DNA of 64,000 nucleotides from Bradyrhizobium glycinis (GTDB taxonomy: Bacteria; Pseudomonadota; Alphaproteobacteria; Rhizobiales; Xanthobacteraceae), in assembly GCF_016031655.1 (NCBI RefSeq), contig NZ_JACCHQ010000003.1:1-64000 (forward strand). The letters are read 5' to 3'. Position numbers and translations under genes: made by a program. Under the pieces are notes generated by a model, which worked only from the letters and a program-made list of their open reading frames with translations, was not told the DNA's origin and made no database searches. Shown piece after piece: positions 52,829 to 60,597 of the stretch. The stretch's first letter is position 1, and each line of letters starts with the position of its first letter.

Positions 52829-54738
52829 ACCGTCCCGTTGCAGCGCCCGATACGCGCGACATCGAGATCGAGCGCAAGCGCCTGACCGACGCGCTCGCGG
52901 AGACCTGGAAGACTCCCTCCGGCATCTGGGGTGCGCTCGCGACCGTGGATCACAAGATCATCGGTCGCCGTTACATCGTCACCGCCTTCGTGTTCCTCGG
53001 CCTCGGCGGGGTGCTTGCCGCCTTGATGCGAATTCAGCTGGCGCAGCCGGAGGCGCGCCTGCTCGGTCCCGACCGCTACAACCAGATCTTCACGATGCAC
53101 GGCGCGAACATGATGTTCCTGTTCGCGGTGCCGGTGATGGAAGCGGTCGCGGTCTATCTCGTGCCGCTGATGGTCGGCACCCGCAACATCGCCTTCCCGC
53201 GCCTGAATGCCTTCTCCTACTGGATCTATCTCGCCGGAGGCACCCTGCTCTGGACAGCGTTCGCGCTCGACATGGGGCCCGACGTCGGCTGGTTTGCCTA
53301 TGTGCCATTGTCCGGCCCACAATACGGCGCCGGCAAGCGTGCCGACATCTGGGCGCAGATGATCACCTTCACCGAGATCTCGGCGCTCGCGGTCGCGGTC
53401 GAGCTCGTCGTCACCATCTTCAAGCAGCGTACGCCAGGCATGACGCTCGACCGCATCCCGGTGTTCGTCTGGGCCATGCTGGTGACTTCCTTCCTCGTGA
53501 TCATGGCGATGCCGGCGATCGTGCTCGCGAGCACCAGCCTGATCCTCGACCGCCTCGTCGGCACGCATTTCTTCAACCCGGCCGAGGGCGGTGACGTGCT
53601 GCTCTGGCAGCATCTGTTCTGGTTCTTCGGCCATCCAGAGGTCTACATCATCTTCCTGCCCGCCGCGGGCATGGTCTCGACCATGATCGAGCCGTTCGCG
53701 CGGCGGCCGGCCTTCGGTTATCTCGGGCTGGTGATGGCGCTGATCGCCACTGGCATCCTCGCCTTCGGACTGTGGGTGCATCATATGTTCGTGGCGGGGC
53801 TGCCGCGGCTCGGCGACAGCTTCTTCACGGCCTCCAGCATGGCGATCGCGATTCCCGCCGGCATCCAGGTGTTCTGCTGGCTTGCAACGCTGTGGGACGG
53901 CCGGCTGGTGTTCAAGACGCCCCTCCTCTTCATCATCGGCTTCATCGTGACCTTCGTCATCGGCGGATTGACCGGCGTGATGGTCGCGTCCGTGCCGTTC
54001 GACACCCAGGTGCACGACACCTATTTCGTCGTCGCGCACTTTCACTACGTGCTGATCGGTGGCGCCGTGTTTCCGTTGCTTGCCGCCATCCATTATTGGT
54101 TTCCCAAGCTGACCGGACGCATGCTGAATGAGGCGCTCGGTCAGTGGTCATTCTGGCTGATCTTCGTCGGCTTCAACGCGACGTTCTTTCCGATGCACAT
54201 CCTCGGGCTCGAGGGCATGCCCCGTCGCGTCTACACCTATCAGCCGGACCTGCCCTGGCACGGACTCAACCTGTTCATCAGCCTCAGTGCCGTGATCCTC
54301 ATTGCCGGCTTCCTGCTGTTCTTCATCAATGCCTTCAGGAGCGCGCGCGTCGGCGAGGTTGCGCGGGACAATCCCTGGGATGCGCCGACGCTGGAATGGG
54401 CAACGACGTCTCCTCCGCCGAGCTACAATTTCCCGATGATCCCGGTCGTCGGCAGCCTGCACCCCCTGTGGGACGATCGAGACAGCCTCGCCGTCGCCAA
54501 CGGCCTTCGCACCGATCGCCGCGAGCTGGTCGTGACCACGCTGGCGGCAGCCGAACCGCAGGCGCGCGAAGCTTCGCCGCGAAATTCGATCTGGCCGCTG
54601 TGGGCGGCGATTGCGACCACGATCATGCTGATCTGGTCGATGTTCTCGCCCTGGGCCGTGGTCTGGGGCTCCGTCCCCGTCGCGGTCGCACTGATGGGCT
54701 GGTTCTGGCCCAAGGGCACGCCGGAGGACGAGTCATGA
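52825..54738 (+). CDS. coxN: Cytochrome c oxidase subunit I (heme-copper oxidase)
   Basis: A 637-residue polytopic subunit with more than 12 helices. The active-site blocks are present: TMHGANMMF, the His-Tyr crosslink region HPEVYIIFLPAAG, WVHHMF with two CuB histidines, and VVAHFHYVLIGG with both hemes' histidines. Residues after about 540 add extra C-terminal helices found in caa3-type subunit I. It reduces O2 to water and pumps protons. ATGA overlaps at both ends show a translationally coupled operon. Confidence 0.96.
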   Translation: MNRPVAAPDTRDIEIERKRLTDALAETWKTPSGIWGALATVDHKIIGRRYIVTAFVFLGLGGVLAALMRIQLAQPEARLLGPDRYNQIFTMHGANMMFLFAVPVMEAVAVYLVPLMVGTRNIAFPRLNAFSYWIYLAGGTLLWTAFALDMGPDVGWFAYVPLSGPQYGAGKRADIWAQMITFTEISALAVAVELVVTIFKQRTPGMTLDRIPVFVWAMLVTSFLVIMAMPAIVLASTSLILDRLVGTHFFNPAEGGDVLLWQHLFWFFGHPEVYIIFLPAAGMVSTMIEPFARRPAFGYLGLVMALIATGILAFGLWVHHMFVAGLPRLGDSFFTASSMAIAIPAGIQVFCWLATLWDGRLVFKTPLLFIIGFIVTFVIGGLTGVMVASVPFDTQVHDTYFVVAHFHYVLIGGAVFPLLAAIHYWFPKLTGRMLNEALGQWSFWLIFVGFNATFFPMHILGLEGMPRRVYTYQPDLPWHGLNLFISLSAVILIAGFLLFFINAFRSARVGEVARDNPWDAPTLEWATTSPPPSYNFPMIPVVGSLHPLWDDRDSLAVANGLRTDRRELVVTTLAAAEPQAREASPRNSIWPLWAAIATTIMLIWSMFSPWAVVWGSVPVAVALMGWFWPKGTPEDES

Positions 54739-55337
54739 GAGAGAAGATTGTGCTCGATCTCGGAAAATTACCCCTGTACGGGATGGGCACGGCGAGCGTC
54801 ACCTGGTGGGGCACGCTTGCCTTCATGCTGATCGAAGGCACCGGCTTCGCACTCGCAATCGCCGTCTACCTCTACCTGATGAACCTGGCGACGGCCTGGC
54901 CGATCAATGCACCGCCGCCCGATCTGCTCCCGGGCACGCTGGTGACGCTGGTCCTGCTGGCCAGCCTCGTCCCCAACGTCCTGGTCTCGCGCTGGGCCGA
55001 GCAGCAGAACCTGCGCATGGTGCGGCTCGGGATGGTGATCATGTCGATGGTTGGCATCGCTCCGCTGATCGTGCGCATCTTCGAATTTCCCGCTCTCAAG
55101 GTGAGCTGGGACAGCAACGCCTACGGCTCGGTGGTGTGGACCCTGCTAGGCCTCCACACCACCCACATCATCACCGACCTCGTCGACACGCTGGTGCTGG
55201 CGGCGCTGATGTTCACGCGGCACGGCGGGAACCCAAGGAGGTTCGGCGACGTCCAGGACAACGTCATGTATTGGAACTTTGTCGTCGCGACCTGGCTTCC
55301 GATCTATGGCTGCATCTATTGGCTGGCACGGCTATGA
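54735..55337 (+). CDS. coxO: Cytochrome c oxidase subunit III-like protein
   Basis: A 200-residue membrane protein with five helices, equivalent to the last five helices of canonical subunit III. Typical blocks are WWGTLAFMLIEGTGFALAI, VVWTLLGLHTTHIITD and DNVMYWNFVVATWLPIY. It starts at the ATGA overlap with the subunit I stop. The shorter size matches CoxO of the coxMNOP alternative oxidase. Confidence 0.9.
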   Translation: MREKIVLDLGKLPLYGMGTASVTWWGTLAFMLIEGTGFALAIAVYLYLMNLATAWPINAPPPDLLPGTLVTLVLLASLVPNVLVSRWAEQQNLRMVRLGMVIMSMVGIAPLIVRIFEFPALKVSWDSNAYGSVVWTLLGLHTTHIITDLVDTLVLAALMFTRHGGNPRRFGDVQDNVMYWNFVVATWLPIYGCIYWLARL

Positions 55338-55678
55338 ACGCCTCGAAGCTCCTCACCCATCTCTCGGTCTGGGCGGGCCTCTGGCTCGCGCCGCTGGTGT
55401 GGGCCGCGAACATGCAGTTCGGGCAGATCTTGCCCTATGCCGATTGCCGCTCGCAACTGCACGCCTCGGCCATCACCTCGTTCGTCGGTGCTGCGCTCAC
55501 GATCGCGTCTAGCCTCGTATCATGGCTCACTCCAGCGAAGGTGATCGCCGATAGCGAGGAGCACCGGGCCAATGCCGATTTCGGCGGCGCCGTCAGTGCG
55601 CTCTCCGCGTGCCTCTTCACATTCGCCCTGCTGATGCAGGGCATCGCTGCAATGGTGTTGACCGGATGCGAAAGATAA
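55334..55678 (+). CDS. coxP: Small membrane protein of the oxidase operon (CoxP-like)
   Basis: A 114-residue protein with three hydrophobic segments (LSVWAGLWLAPLVWAAN, ITSFVGAALTIASSLVSWL, GAVSALSACLFTFALLMQGI). It follows coxO by a 4-base overlap, the place of coxP in the coxMNOP cluster. I assign the symbol by position and size rather than by a diagnostic motif. Confidence 0.65.
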   Translation: MNASKLLTHLSVWAGLWLAPLVWAANMQFGQILPYADCRSQLHASAITSFVGAALTIASSLVSWLTPAKVIADSEEHRANADFGGAVSALSACLFTFALLMQGIAAMVLTGCER

Positions 55679-56550
55679 TCATCGCCGCGGTCGCCTGTTC
55701 GATACCGCAGGCGGGCTATGCCCATGGTTCGGCGCCGCAGGCTGCGGCACCGGGCTGGACGATCGACCCGTGGATTGTCACACCGCTGGTGCTTTTCGGC
55801 CTGATGTATGGCATCGGCAGGCTCATGCTGGCACGGAAGGGCCGCAAGGACATCGCGCAGGATGTCATATGCGGCGCAGGCTGGCTTGCGCTGACTACCG
55901 CACTGGTGTCGCCACTGCACTGGCTCGGTGAGCGCCTGCTCTCATTCCACATGATCGAGCACGAGATCCTGATGGCGGTGGCGGCTCCACTGCTCGTGAT
56001 TTCACGTCCGGTCGGCCCCTTGCTGTGGTCGCTGCCGCGCCCTGCGCGGCTGGCAATCGGCCGGGCGATGCGGCATCCGCTCGCCACGCGGCTCTGGAGC
56101 CTGCTGAGCGCTGGCGGCAACGCCACGCTGCTGCATGGGATCGCGATCTGGGCCTGGCATGTGCCGGTGCTGTTCGATGCAGCGGCGGCGAATGTCCTCC
56201 TGCACCGGATGCAGCATCTGAGCTTCTTCCTGACCGCGATCCTGTTCTGGTGGTCGGTGTTCCGGCGCAGCCAGACCGGCAGTGCTGCCTGGCATGTCTT
56301 CGTCACCATGCTGCACACGAGCATCCTCGGTGCGCTGATGGCACTTGCCCCGCGCCTGCTCTACCGGCAGCAAGCCGACGTCGCGGTGGCCTGGGACTTG
56401 ACGCCGCTCGAGGACCAGCAACTCGCCGGCATCATCATGTGGGTGCCGGCAGGAACGATCTATGCCGGCGCGGCGCTCGCGCTGATCGCGCTCTGGATCC
56501 GGCGGGCCGGGCAAGGCAGGGAGCGAACCGATGCGCTTCACGCGCTCTAG
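55666..56550 (+). CDS. ctaG: CtaG-type (caa3) cytochrome oxidase assembly protein
   Basis: A 294-residue membrane protein with about seven helices and the caa3_CtaG features: SPLHWLGERLLSFHMIEHEIL, HGIAIWAWHVPVLFDAA, LHRMQHLSFFLTAILFWW and a C-terminal LAGIIMWVPAGTIY. This family helps build the CuB or CuA centre of caa3 oxidases. The ATG at 55666 overlaps the upstream gene by 13 bases. The conserved His pairs are intact. Confidence 0.88.
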   Translation: MRKIIIAAVACSIPQAGYAHGSAPQAAAPGWTIDPWIVTPLVLFGLMYGIGRLMLARKGRKDIAQDVICGAGWLALTTALVSPLHWLGERLLSFHMIEHEILMAVAAPLLVISRPVGPLLWSLPRPARLAIGRAMRHPLATRLWSLLSAGGNATLLHGIAIWAWHVPVLFDAAAANVLLHRMQHLSFFLTAILFWWSVFRRSQTGSAAWHVFVTMLHTSILGALMALAPRLLYRQQADVAVAWDLTPLEDQQLAGIIMWVPAGTIYAGAALALIALWIRRAGQGRERTDALHAL

Positions 56551-56938
56551 ATGGATGGCGCTCTTGATCGTCCTGGCAGTTCTCATCGCCGCCGCGGCTG
56601 CGGCAGGCTTCGCCCGCAGAGAGCGTGTCCAAAATCAACGCATCGCCCGCGCCATGACCGGCGGCGATCCGGCCCGGGCGCCCGCCCTGATCCGTCGCTA
56701 CGGCTGCGCTGGATGCCACAGGATTCCAGGCATTCCCGGCGGCGACGGCCAGGTCGGCGCGTCTCTCGCTGATCTCAGGTCGCGCGTCTACATCGCGGGC
56801 CTTGCGGCCAACACGGCGGACAATCTGGTCCGGTGGATCGTGACGCCGCAGGCGTTCTCGCCGCTGACGGCCATGCCCGCAACCGGCATCACCGAAGCCG
56901 AGGCGCGCGACGTCGCGGCCTATCTTTATGCGCAGTGA
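56531..56938 (+). CDS. Membrane-anchored cytochrome c
   Basis: A 135-residue protein with an N-terminal anchor (WMALLIVLAVLIAAAAAAGFA) and heme motif CAGCH at 59-63. The Met ligand is probably in LTAMPATGIT. It overlaps ctaG by 20 bases, so it is the last gene of the oxidase operon and probably an electron carrier for it. It ends seven bases before the converging diheme cytochrome gene. Confidence 0.85.
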   Translation: MRFTRSRWMALLIVLAVLIAAAAAAGFARRERVQNQRIARAMTGGDPARAPALIRRYGCAGCHRIPGIPGGDGQVGASLADLRSRVYIAGLAANTADNLVRWIVTPQAFSPLTAMPATGITEAEARDVAAYLYAQ

Positions 56939-56945
56939 GAGGCTC

Positions 56946-57863
56946 TCAGGGATTCGGCGTTGGCCGCGCGGGCAGCGATTTCACGAAAGCGGCGATGGCC
57001 TCACGGTCGCTTTCAGGCAGCATTGCCAGATTGGTGACCACATCGGCCATCGACGAGCCGACCCGGCCATGTTTCGGCGTGACCCCGGTCTTCAGCATGT
57101 CCGCCAATTGCCCCTCCGACCAGTCGCCGAGCCGCGCGGCCGTGATGTTGGGATAGAAACCGGTGCCCACAGGGTCCTTCCCGCCGGCATAGCGCGTGCT
57201 CGTCTTGATGCCGCCGAACATGTCGCGCGAGGAATGGCATTCGGCGCAATGGGCCACCGCTTCACTGAGATAGCGGCCGCGATTCCATTTTTCATCGTGA
57301 CCCAGATCGGGCGCGATCGGATCGGTTTTGAAATACAGCAACTTCCAGATCCCGACCAAGCGGCGAACCCCGAACAGCGGATTGAGCTCATGATCCGGCG
57401 GACGCCCCTTCACCGCGGGCAGCGTACGCAAATAGGCCATCAGACCCCCCACGTCTTCAGCGCGCATATACGTGAAGCTCGCATACGGAAACACCGGATA
57501 ATAGTGGCTTCCGTTCGGCGACACGCCGCGCAGCAGCGCATTGGCGAGGTCCCTGGTGGTCCAGTTCCCGATGCCGTCGTTCCGGTCCGTTGAAATGTTG
57601 GGCGCTCGAAAGGTTCCGTAAGGGGACGCGAGCGCGAGGCCACCGCCAAGGTGCAAACGATCGGATTGGCCAGGCGAGGCATGGCAGGACGCACAATTGC
57701 CGGCCGCAAACACGAGCTTGCCGCGCTCGGCGTCGCCGCCTGCATCGGATAATGTCTTCGCCTCGCGCGAGCCGACGCGGTCCGGCGCGGTGATGAACCA
57801 TACCCCCGCAGCAGCCGCGCTTGCCACCAGGAGTGCCGACACCAGCCAGAACCGCCCGCGCAT
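56946..57863 (-). CDS. Diheme cytochrome c (alcohol/gluconate dehydrogenase cytochrome subunit-like)
   Basis: A 305-residue protein with an N-terminal helix or signal (WLVSALLVASAAAAGVWFI) and two heme sites, CASCH at 57-61 and CAECH at 206-210. SPYGTFRAPNISTD and GFYPNITAARLGDWSEGQL are typical of the cytochrome subunits of membrane dehydrogenases. No dehydrogenase gene is adjacent, so its donor is unknown. A consensus EcfG promoter lies 38 bases upstream, so it is stress-controlled, unlike the converging oxidase operon. Confidence 0.85.
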   Translation of the reverse strand: MRGRFWLVSALLVASAAAAGVWFITAPDRVGSREAKTLSDAGGDAERGKLVFAAGNCASCHASPGQSDRLHLGGGLALASPYGTFRAPNISTDRNDGIGNWTTRDLANALLRGVSPNGSHYYPVFPYASFTYMRAEDVGGLMAYLRTLPAVKGRPPDHELNPLFGVRRLVGIWKLLYFKTDPIAPDLGHDEKWNRGRYLSEAVAHCAECHSSRDMFGGIKTSTRYAGGKDPVGTGFYPNITAARLGDWSEGQLADMLKTGVTPKHGRVGSSMADVVTNLAMLPESDREAIAAFVKSLPARPTPNP

Positions 57864-57900
57864 CCGTTTTCCGCGTCCTCCACCGAACCCGCTATCCGGT

Positions 57901-57925
57901 AACGGAAGCGAACCCCGGCTGTTCC
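57901..57925 (-). promoter_or_regulatory. EcfG-type general-stress promoter for the diheme cytochrome gene
   Basis: On the minus strand, GGAAC, 16 bases, CGTT: an exact consensus match. The -10 is 38 bases before the ATG at 57863. Confidence 0.68.
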
Positions 57926-58089
57926 CTGCTCGGCGGCGTCGCGCTCCGATCACTCAGATCGACAGGAAAACACGGCAAGTTGAGCTGCTTGCTGCCGCAC
58001 CGATACCCGGAGCGAACGTATCAAACGTTAATGCCTCCTGCCGTGGTTATCGGCCACACTTGGAGCCGATGGGGGCCATCGGAGATCAA

Positions 58090-58872
58090 ATGCAGGCAGG
58101 ATTTGCTTTCTCGAAGCTGGCCGACCGCCTGACGAGCCTGGTCGAACTGACCCCGGACGATCTCGATCTGCTGGCGGACATGCCGAGCAGCATCGCGCAT
58201 TTCGGCGCGCATCAGACCATCCTGCGGCACGGCGATGAGGCAACGCAATGCTGCCTGGTGCTCCAGGGATATCTGTCCTGGCAGAATCACGAAAGCGCTG
58301 ATGGCCAGATCACCGCGATCTGCGTCCCCGGCGACATCGCCAACCTGCAAAGCCTGCATCGCCCGCGCATCGAAGGCAATCTGACCGCACTCGGGCCTGC
58401 CATCGTCGCGCTCGTGCCGCACCGCTTCTTTCGCGAGCTCGCGGTGCGGTCTCCGGCGATGTCGCACGCCCTGCTGTTGATGCTGCTTGCCGATCACGCC
58501 ATCCAGCGCAACTGGACGGTGAACCTCGGCAGCCGGGATGCATTGACGCGCGTGGCGCATCTGCTCTGCGAGATCACCGTTCGGCTGCAAACCGTCGGGC
58601 TCGCCAGGGATTTCAGATTGTCCTCGCCCTTCACCCAGTCCGACCTCGCCGCGGCTTGCAGCATCTCCCCGGTCCATGCCAACCGCACCATCCAGGAGCT
58701 GCGCCGCTGCCATCTGCTGCAATGGCAGGGCAAGACCTTGACCATCATGGACTGGCTAGGCCTGGTCCGGCTCGCCGGCTTCGACCCGACCTACCTGAGC
58801 ATGCGGTCCGGCGCGGACGATGCTCGGCCGCCGCATGCGAGACCGGTGGCGGCCGACGTCGCGGTCGCTTGA
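58090..58872 (+). CDS. Crp/Fnr-family transcriptional regulator, second copy
   Basis: A 260-residue regulator related to the one at 38971. The sensor part reads HFGAHQTILRHGDEATQCCLVLQGYLSW, and the winged helix SDLAAACSISPVHANRTIQELRRCHLL. There is no FNR-type cysteine cluster at the N terminus. GGAGATCAA precedes the ATG at 58090, preferred to the ATG at 58069. It is divergent from the diheme cytochrome and could control it or the oxidase. Confidence 0.85.
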   Translation: MQAGFAFSKLADRLTSLVELTPDDLDLLADMPSSIAHFGAHQTILRHGDEATQCCLVLQGYLSWQNHESADGQITAICVPGDIANLQSLHRPRIEGNLTALGPAIVALVPHRFFRELAVRSPAMSHALLLMLLADHAIQRNWTVNLGSRDALTRVAHLLCEITVRLQTVGLARDFRLSSPFTQSDLAAACSISPVHANRTIQELRRCHLLQWQGKTLTIMDWLGLVRLAGFDPTYLSMRSGADDARPPHARPVAADVAVA

Positions 58873-58928
58873 TCTGGCTCCACGGTGCGGGGCGCCTACG
58901 CGGCTCGACGACGTCGGATCGCAGCACC

Positions 58929-59537
58929 CTACTCCCGCCAGATCTCGGCCAGCTCCTCTGCCGTCACCAAGTCGATCTGGCCGTGGAAGCGGGTGCGGTA
59001 CATCGTCATGAGCGCATCGTGGCCGACGTCGGAGGAGCTGCACAGCGCGTCCTCGATGATGACGATCCTGAAGCCGAGATCGACGGCGCTCAGGACCGTC
59101 GAGAGCACGCAGACGTCCGTCTCCGCGCCCGATATCACGACGGTGCCGACGTTCTTCTCGACCAGCAGGCTCGCAAGACGGGGATTGCTGAACGCGGAAT
59201 AGGCCGGCTTGTCGATGACAGCCGCCGGTGGAACGAACTTGTTCAGGGCCGGCACCAGTTCGAGTGCGGCTGGCGCAAGCTGCCTGCGGGTCGTCTGGCG
59301 CCAGCGCTCAAAATAGCTCCGCCATTGGCCGGGACGGTCTTCCGGATCCTGCGGCGTGATGAAGCGGGTGAAGATCGTTCTGGCCGGATGCCGGGACACG
59401 ATCGAGACGATCGTCGGCAGCACCCACTCCATCCAGGGCGTCGCCCAGAGTCCGCCGGGAGCAAAAATGTTCTGCATGTCGATGCAGAGGTGAACCGCAT
59501 TCCCGATCTCGGCAATTTCCGCGCGACCGTCCCTCAT
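58929..59537 (-). CDS. Isochorismatase-family cysteine hydrolase
   Basis: A 202-residue enzyme with the catalytic triad Asp20 (HLCIDMQN), Lys110 (VIDKPAYSAF) and Cys143 (SGAETDVCVL). Family members hydrolyse amides or esters such as nicotinamide, isochorismate, N-carbamoyl compounds or ureides. The substrate is not determinable. The protein begins near the first strand, so the ATG at 59537 is sound. It stands alone, converging on the Crp-type gene. Confidence 0.87.
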   Translation of the reverse strand: MRDGRAEIAEIGNAVHLCIDMQNIFAPGGLWATPWMEWVLPTIVSIVSRHPARTIFTRFITPQDPEDRPGQWRSYFERWRQTTRRQLAPAALELVPALNKFVPPAAVIDKPAYSAFSNPRLASLLVEKNVGTVVISGAETDVCVLSTVLSAVDLGFRIVIIEDALCSSSDVGHDALMTMYRTRFHGQIDLVTAEELAEIWRE

Positions 59538-59712
59538 GGTCCTCCACCCGTCCGCCGCTTGGGCCGCGCGCCGTCAACCAGGGCGGGCTCACCGACTGCA
59601 ATGCCTTCGGGCGATCGCCGTTCCCTCATCACTCATCGTGACCGCATCTGCCCCCACCGGGATGCTGGTGCCGCCTTCACGCCGCTCCCGAGACGACACC
59701 GGGGCCCGCCAA

Positions 59713-59922
59713 TCATCGCCAAGCCTTCTCGTTTTTCTGTTCGTAGTCCTTGAAGGCCTTCTCGAGCCCACCCAGGACCTCCGCGGAGGTCTCGAACATC
59801 GCCTTCAACTGCGGTTCGTCAACCTTCTGGATGTCCTCGCGCAGATGATTCCGAATATCCGCAAGCGCCTTCTGCATCTTCTGCGTATGATGCCGGGGAT
59901 CGCGATCTGCCGCACTTGCCAT
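59713..59922 (-). CDS. Small helical protein, probably stress-induced
   Basis: A 69-residue protein, MASAADRDPRHHTQKMQKALADI to LEKAFKDYEQKNEKAWR, an amphipathic helical hairpin. GAGGAGACAGGTC immediately precedes the ATG at 59922. An EcfG-type promoter lies 68 bases upstream. I do not recognise the family. Confidence 0.75.
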   Translation of the reverse strand: MASAADRDPRHHTQKMQKALADIRNHLREDIQKVDEPQLKAMFETSAEVLGGLEKAFKDYEQKNEKAWR

Positions 59923-59989
59923 GACCTGTCTCCTCGCTCTCCTAATATGCATCCGCCGGACACAGGAGCGTCCGGCGGGACGGCGAGTT

Positions 59990-60014
59990 AACCAACCGTT
60001 GCGAGCGTCGTTCC
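59990..60014 (-). promoter_or_regulatory. EcfG-type general-stress promoter for the small helical protein
   Basis: On the minus strand, GGAAC, 17 bases, GTT (N16-GGTT). The -10 is 68 bases before the ATG at 59922 and close to the divergent PadR start. Confidence 0.6.
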
Positions 60015-60039
60015 AATTACGAAATCCGATAAAGAGGAT

Positions 60040-60342
60040 ATGAAGTACAAGGATTTGCTCGCGGGATTCATCAGGCTGCACATTCTGCACCAGGCCGCGG
60101 AACATGAAATCTACGGCCAGTGGATGATCGAAGAACTTGCTCGCCACGGCTACAAGCTCAGCCCCGAGACGCTTTACCCGCTGCTTCATGGCATGGAGCG
60201 GAAAGGCTATCTGCGGTCGCGCAAAGAGCATCCCGGGCGAACGGCACGCAGCCTCTATCGGGCGACGCCGCTCGGCAAGCGCGGCCACGCATTGGCCAAG
60301 GCGCGGGTCCTCGAGTTCACCGGCGAGGCCCTCAAGAAGTAG
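60040..60342 (+). CDS. PadR-family transcriptional regulator
   Basis: A 100-residue winged-helix protein: LHILHQAAEHEIYGQWMIEEL, then LSPETLYPLLHGMERKGYL (recognition helix) and SLYRATPLGKRGHALAKARV. This is the minimal PadR form without a long C-terminal dimer helix. GAGG lies just before the ATG. It is divergent from the small helical protein, so it may control it. Confidence 0.85.
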   Translation: MKYKDLLAGFIRLHILHQAAEHEIYGQWMIEELARHGYKLSPETLYPLLHGMERKGYLRSRKEHPGRTARSLYRATPLGKRGHALAKARVLEFTGEALKK

Positions 60343-60345
60343 CGA

Positions 60346-60585
60346 TCATCCATATGTGATCAGCCGGGCGACGCCTTCCCATGTGATCTTGATGATGGCA
60401 GTGGAACAAGGTCGGTCCAGGTCGTCGGCGCCGAAATCGACCTCGGCCATCGAGTATCTGGGCATGCTGATCGTGTGCTTGATCACCCGGTCGTTGTTCA
60501 GCACCAGACGGTATCGCTTTCCCGTGACGGCGGTGAAGAGCGGATCCGTGTCCGGCCAGGAGGATTCTCGGCTCGCCTCACCCAA
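60346..60585 (-). CDS. Unidentified 79-residue frame, TTG start
   Basis: The frame starts at a TTG (60585), 12 bases after the large surface-protein stop. Its sequence (YRLVLNNDRVIKHTISMPR, then EVDFGADDLDRPCSTAIIKITWEGV) looks protein-like, with beta strands. There is no ATG near the start and the ribosome site is poor. It may be a real small gene co-transcribed with the surface protein, or a remnant of a longer one. Confidence 0.42.
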   Translation of the reverse strand: MGEASRESSWPDTDPLFTAVTGKRYRLVLNNDRVIKHTISMPRYSMAEVDFGADDLDRPCSTAIIKITWEGVARLITYG

Positions 60586-60597
60586 AGCCCTCGACGG

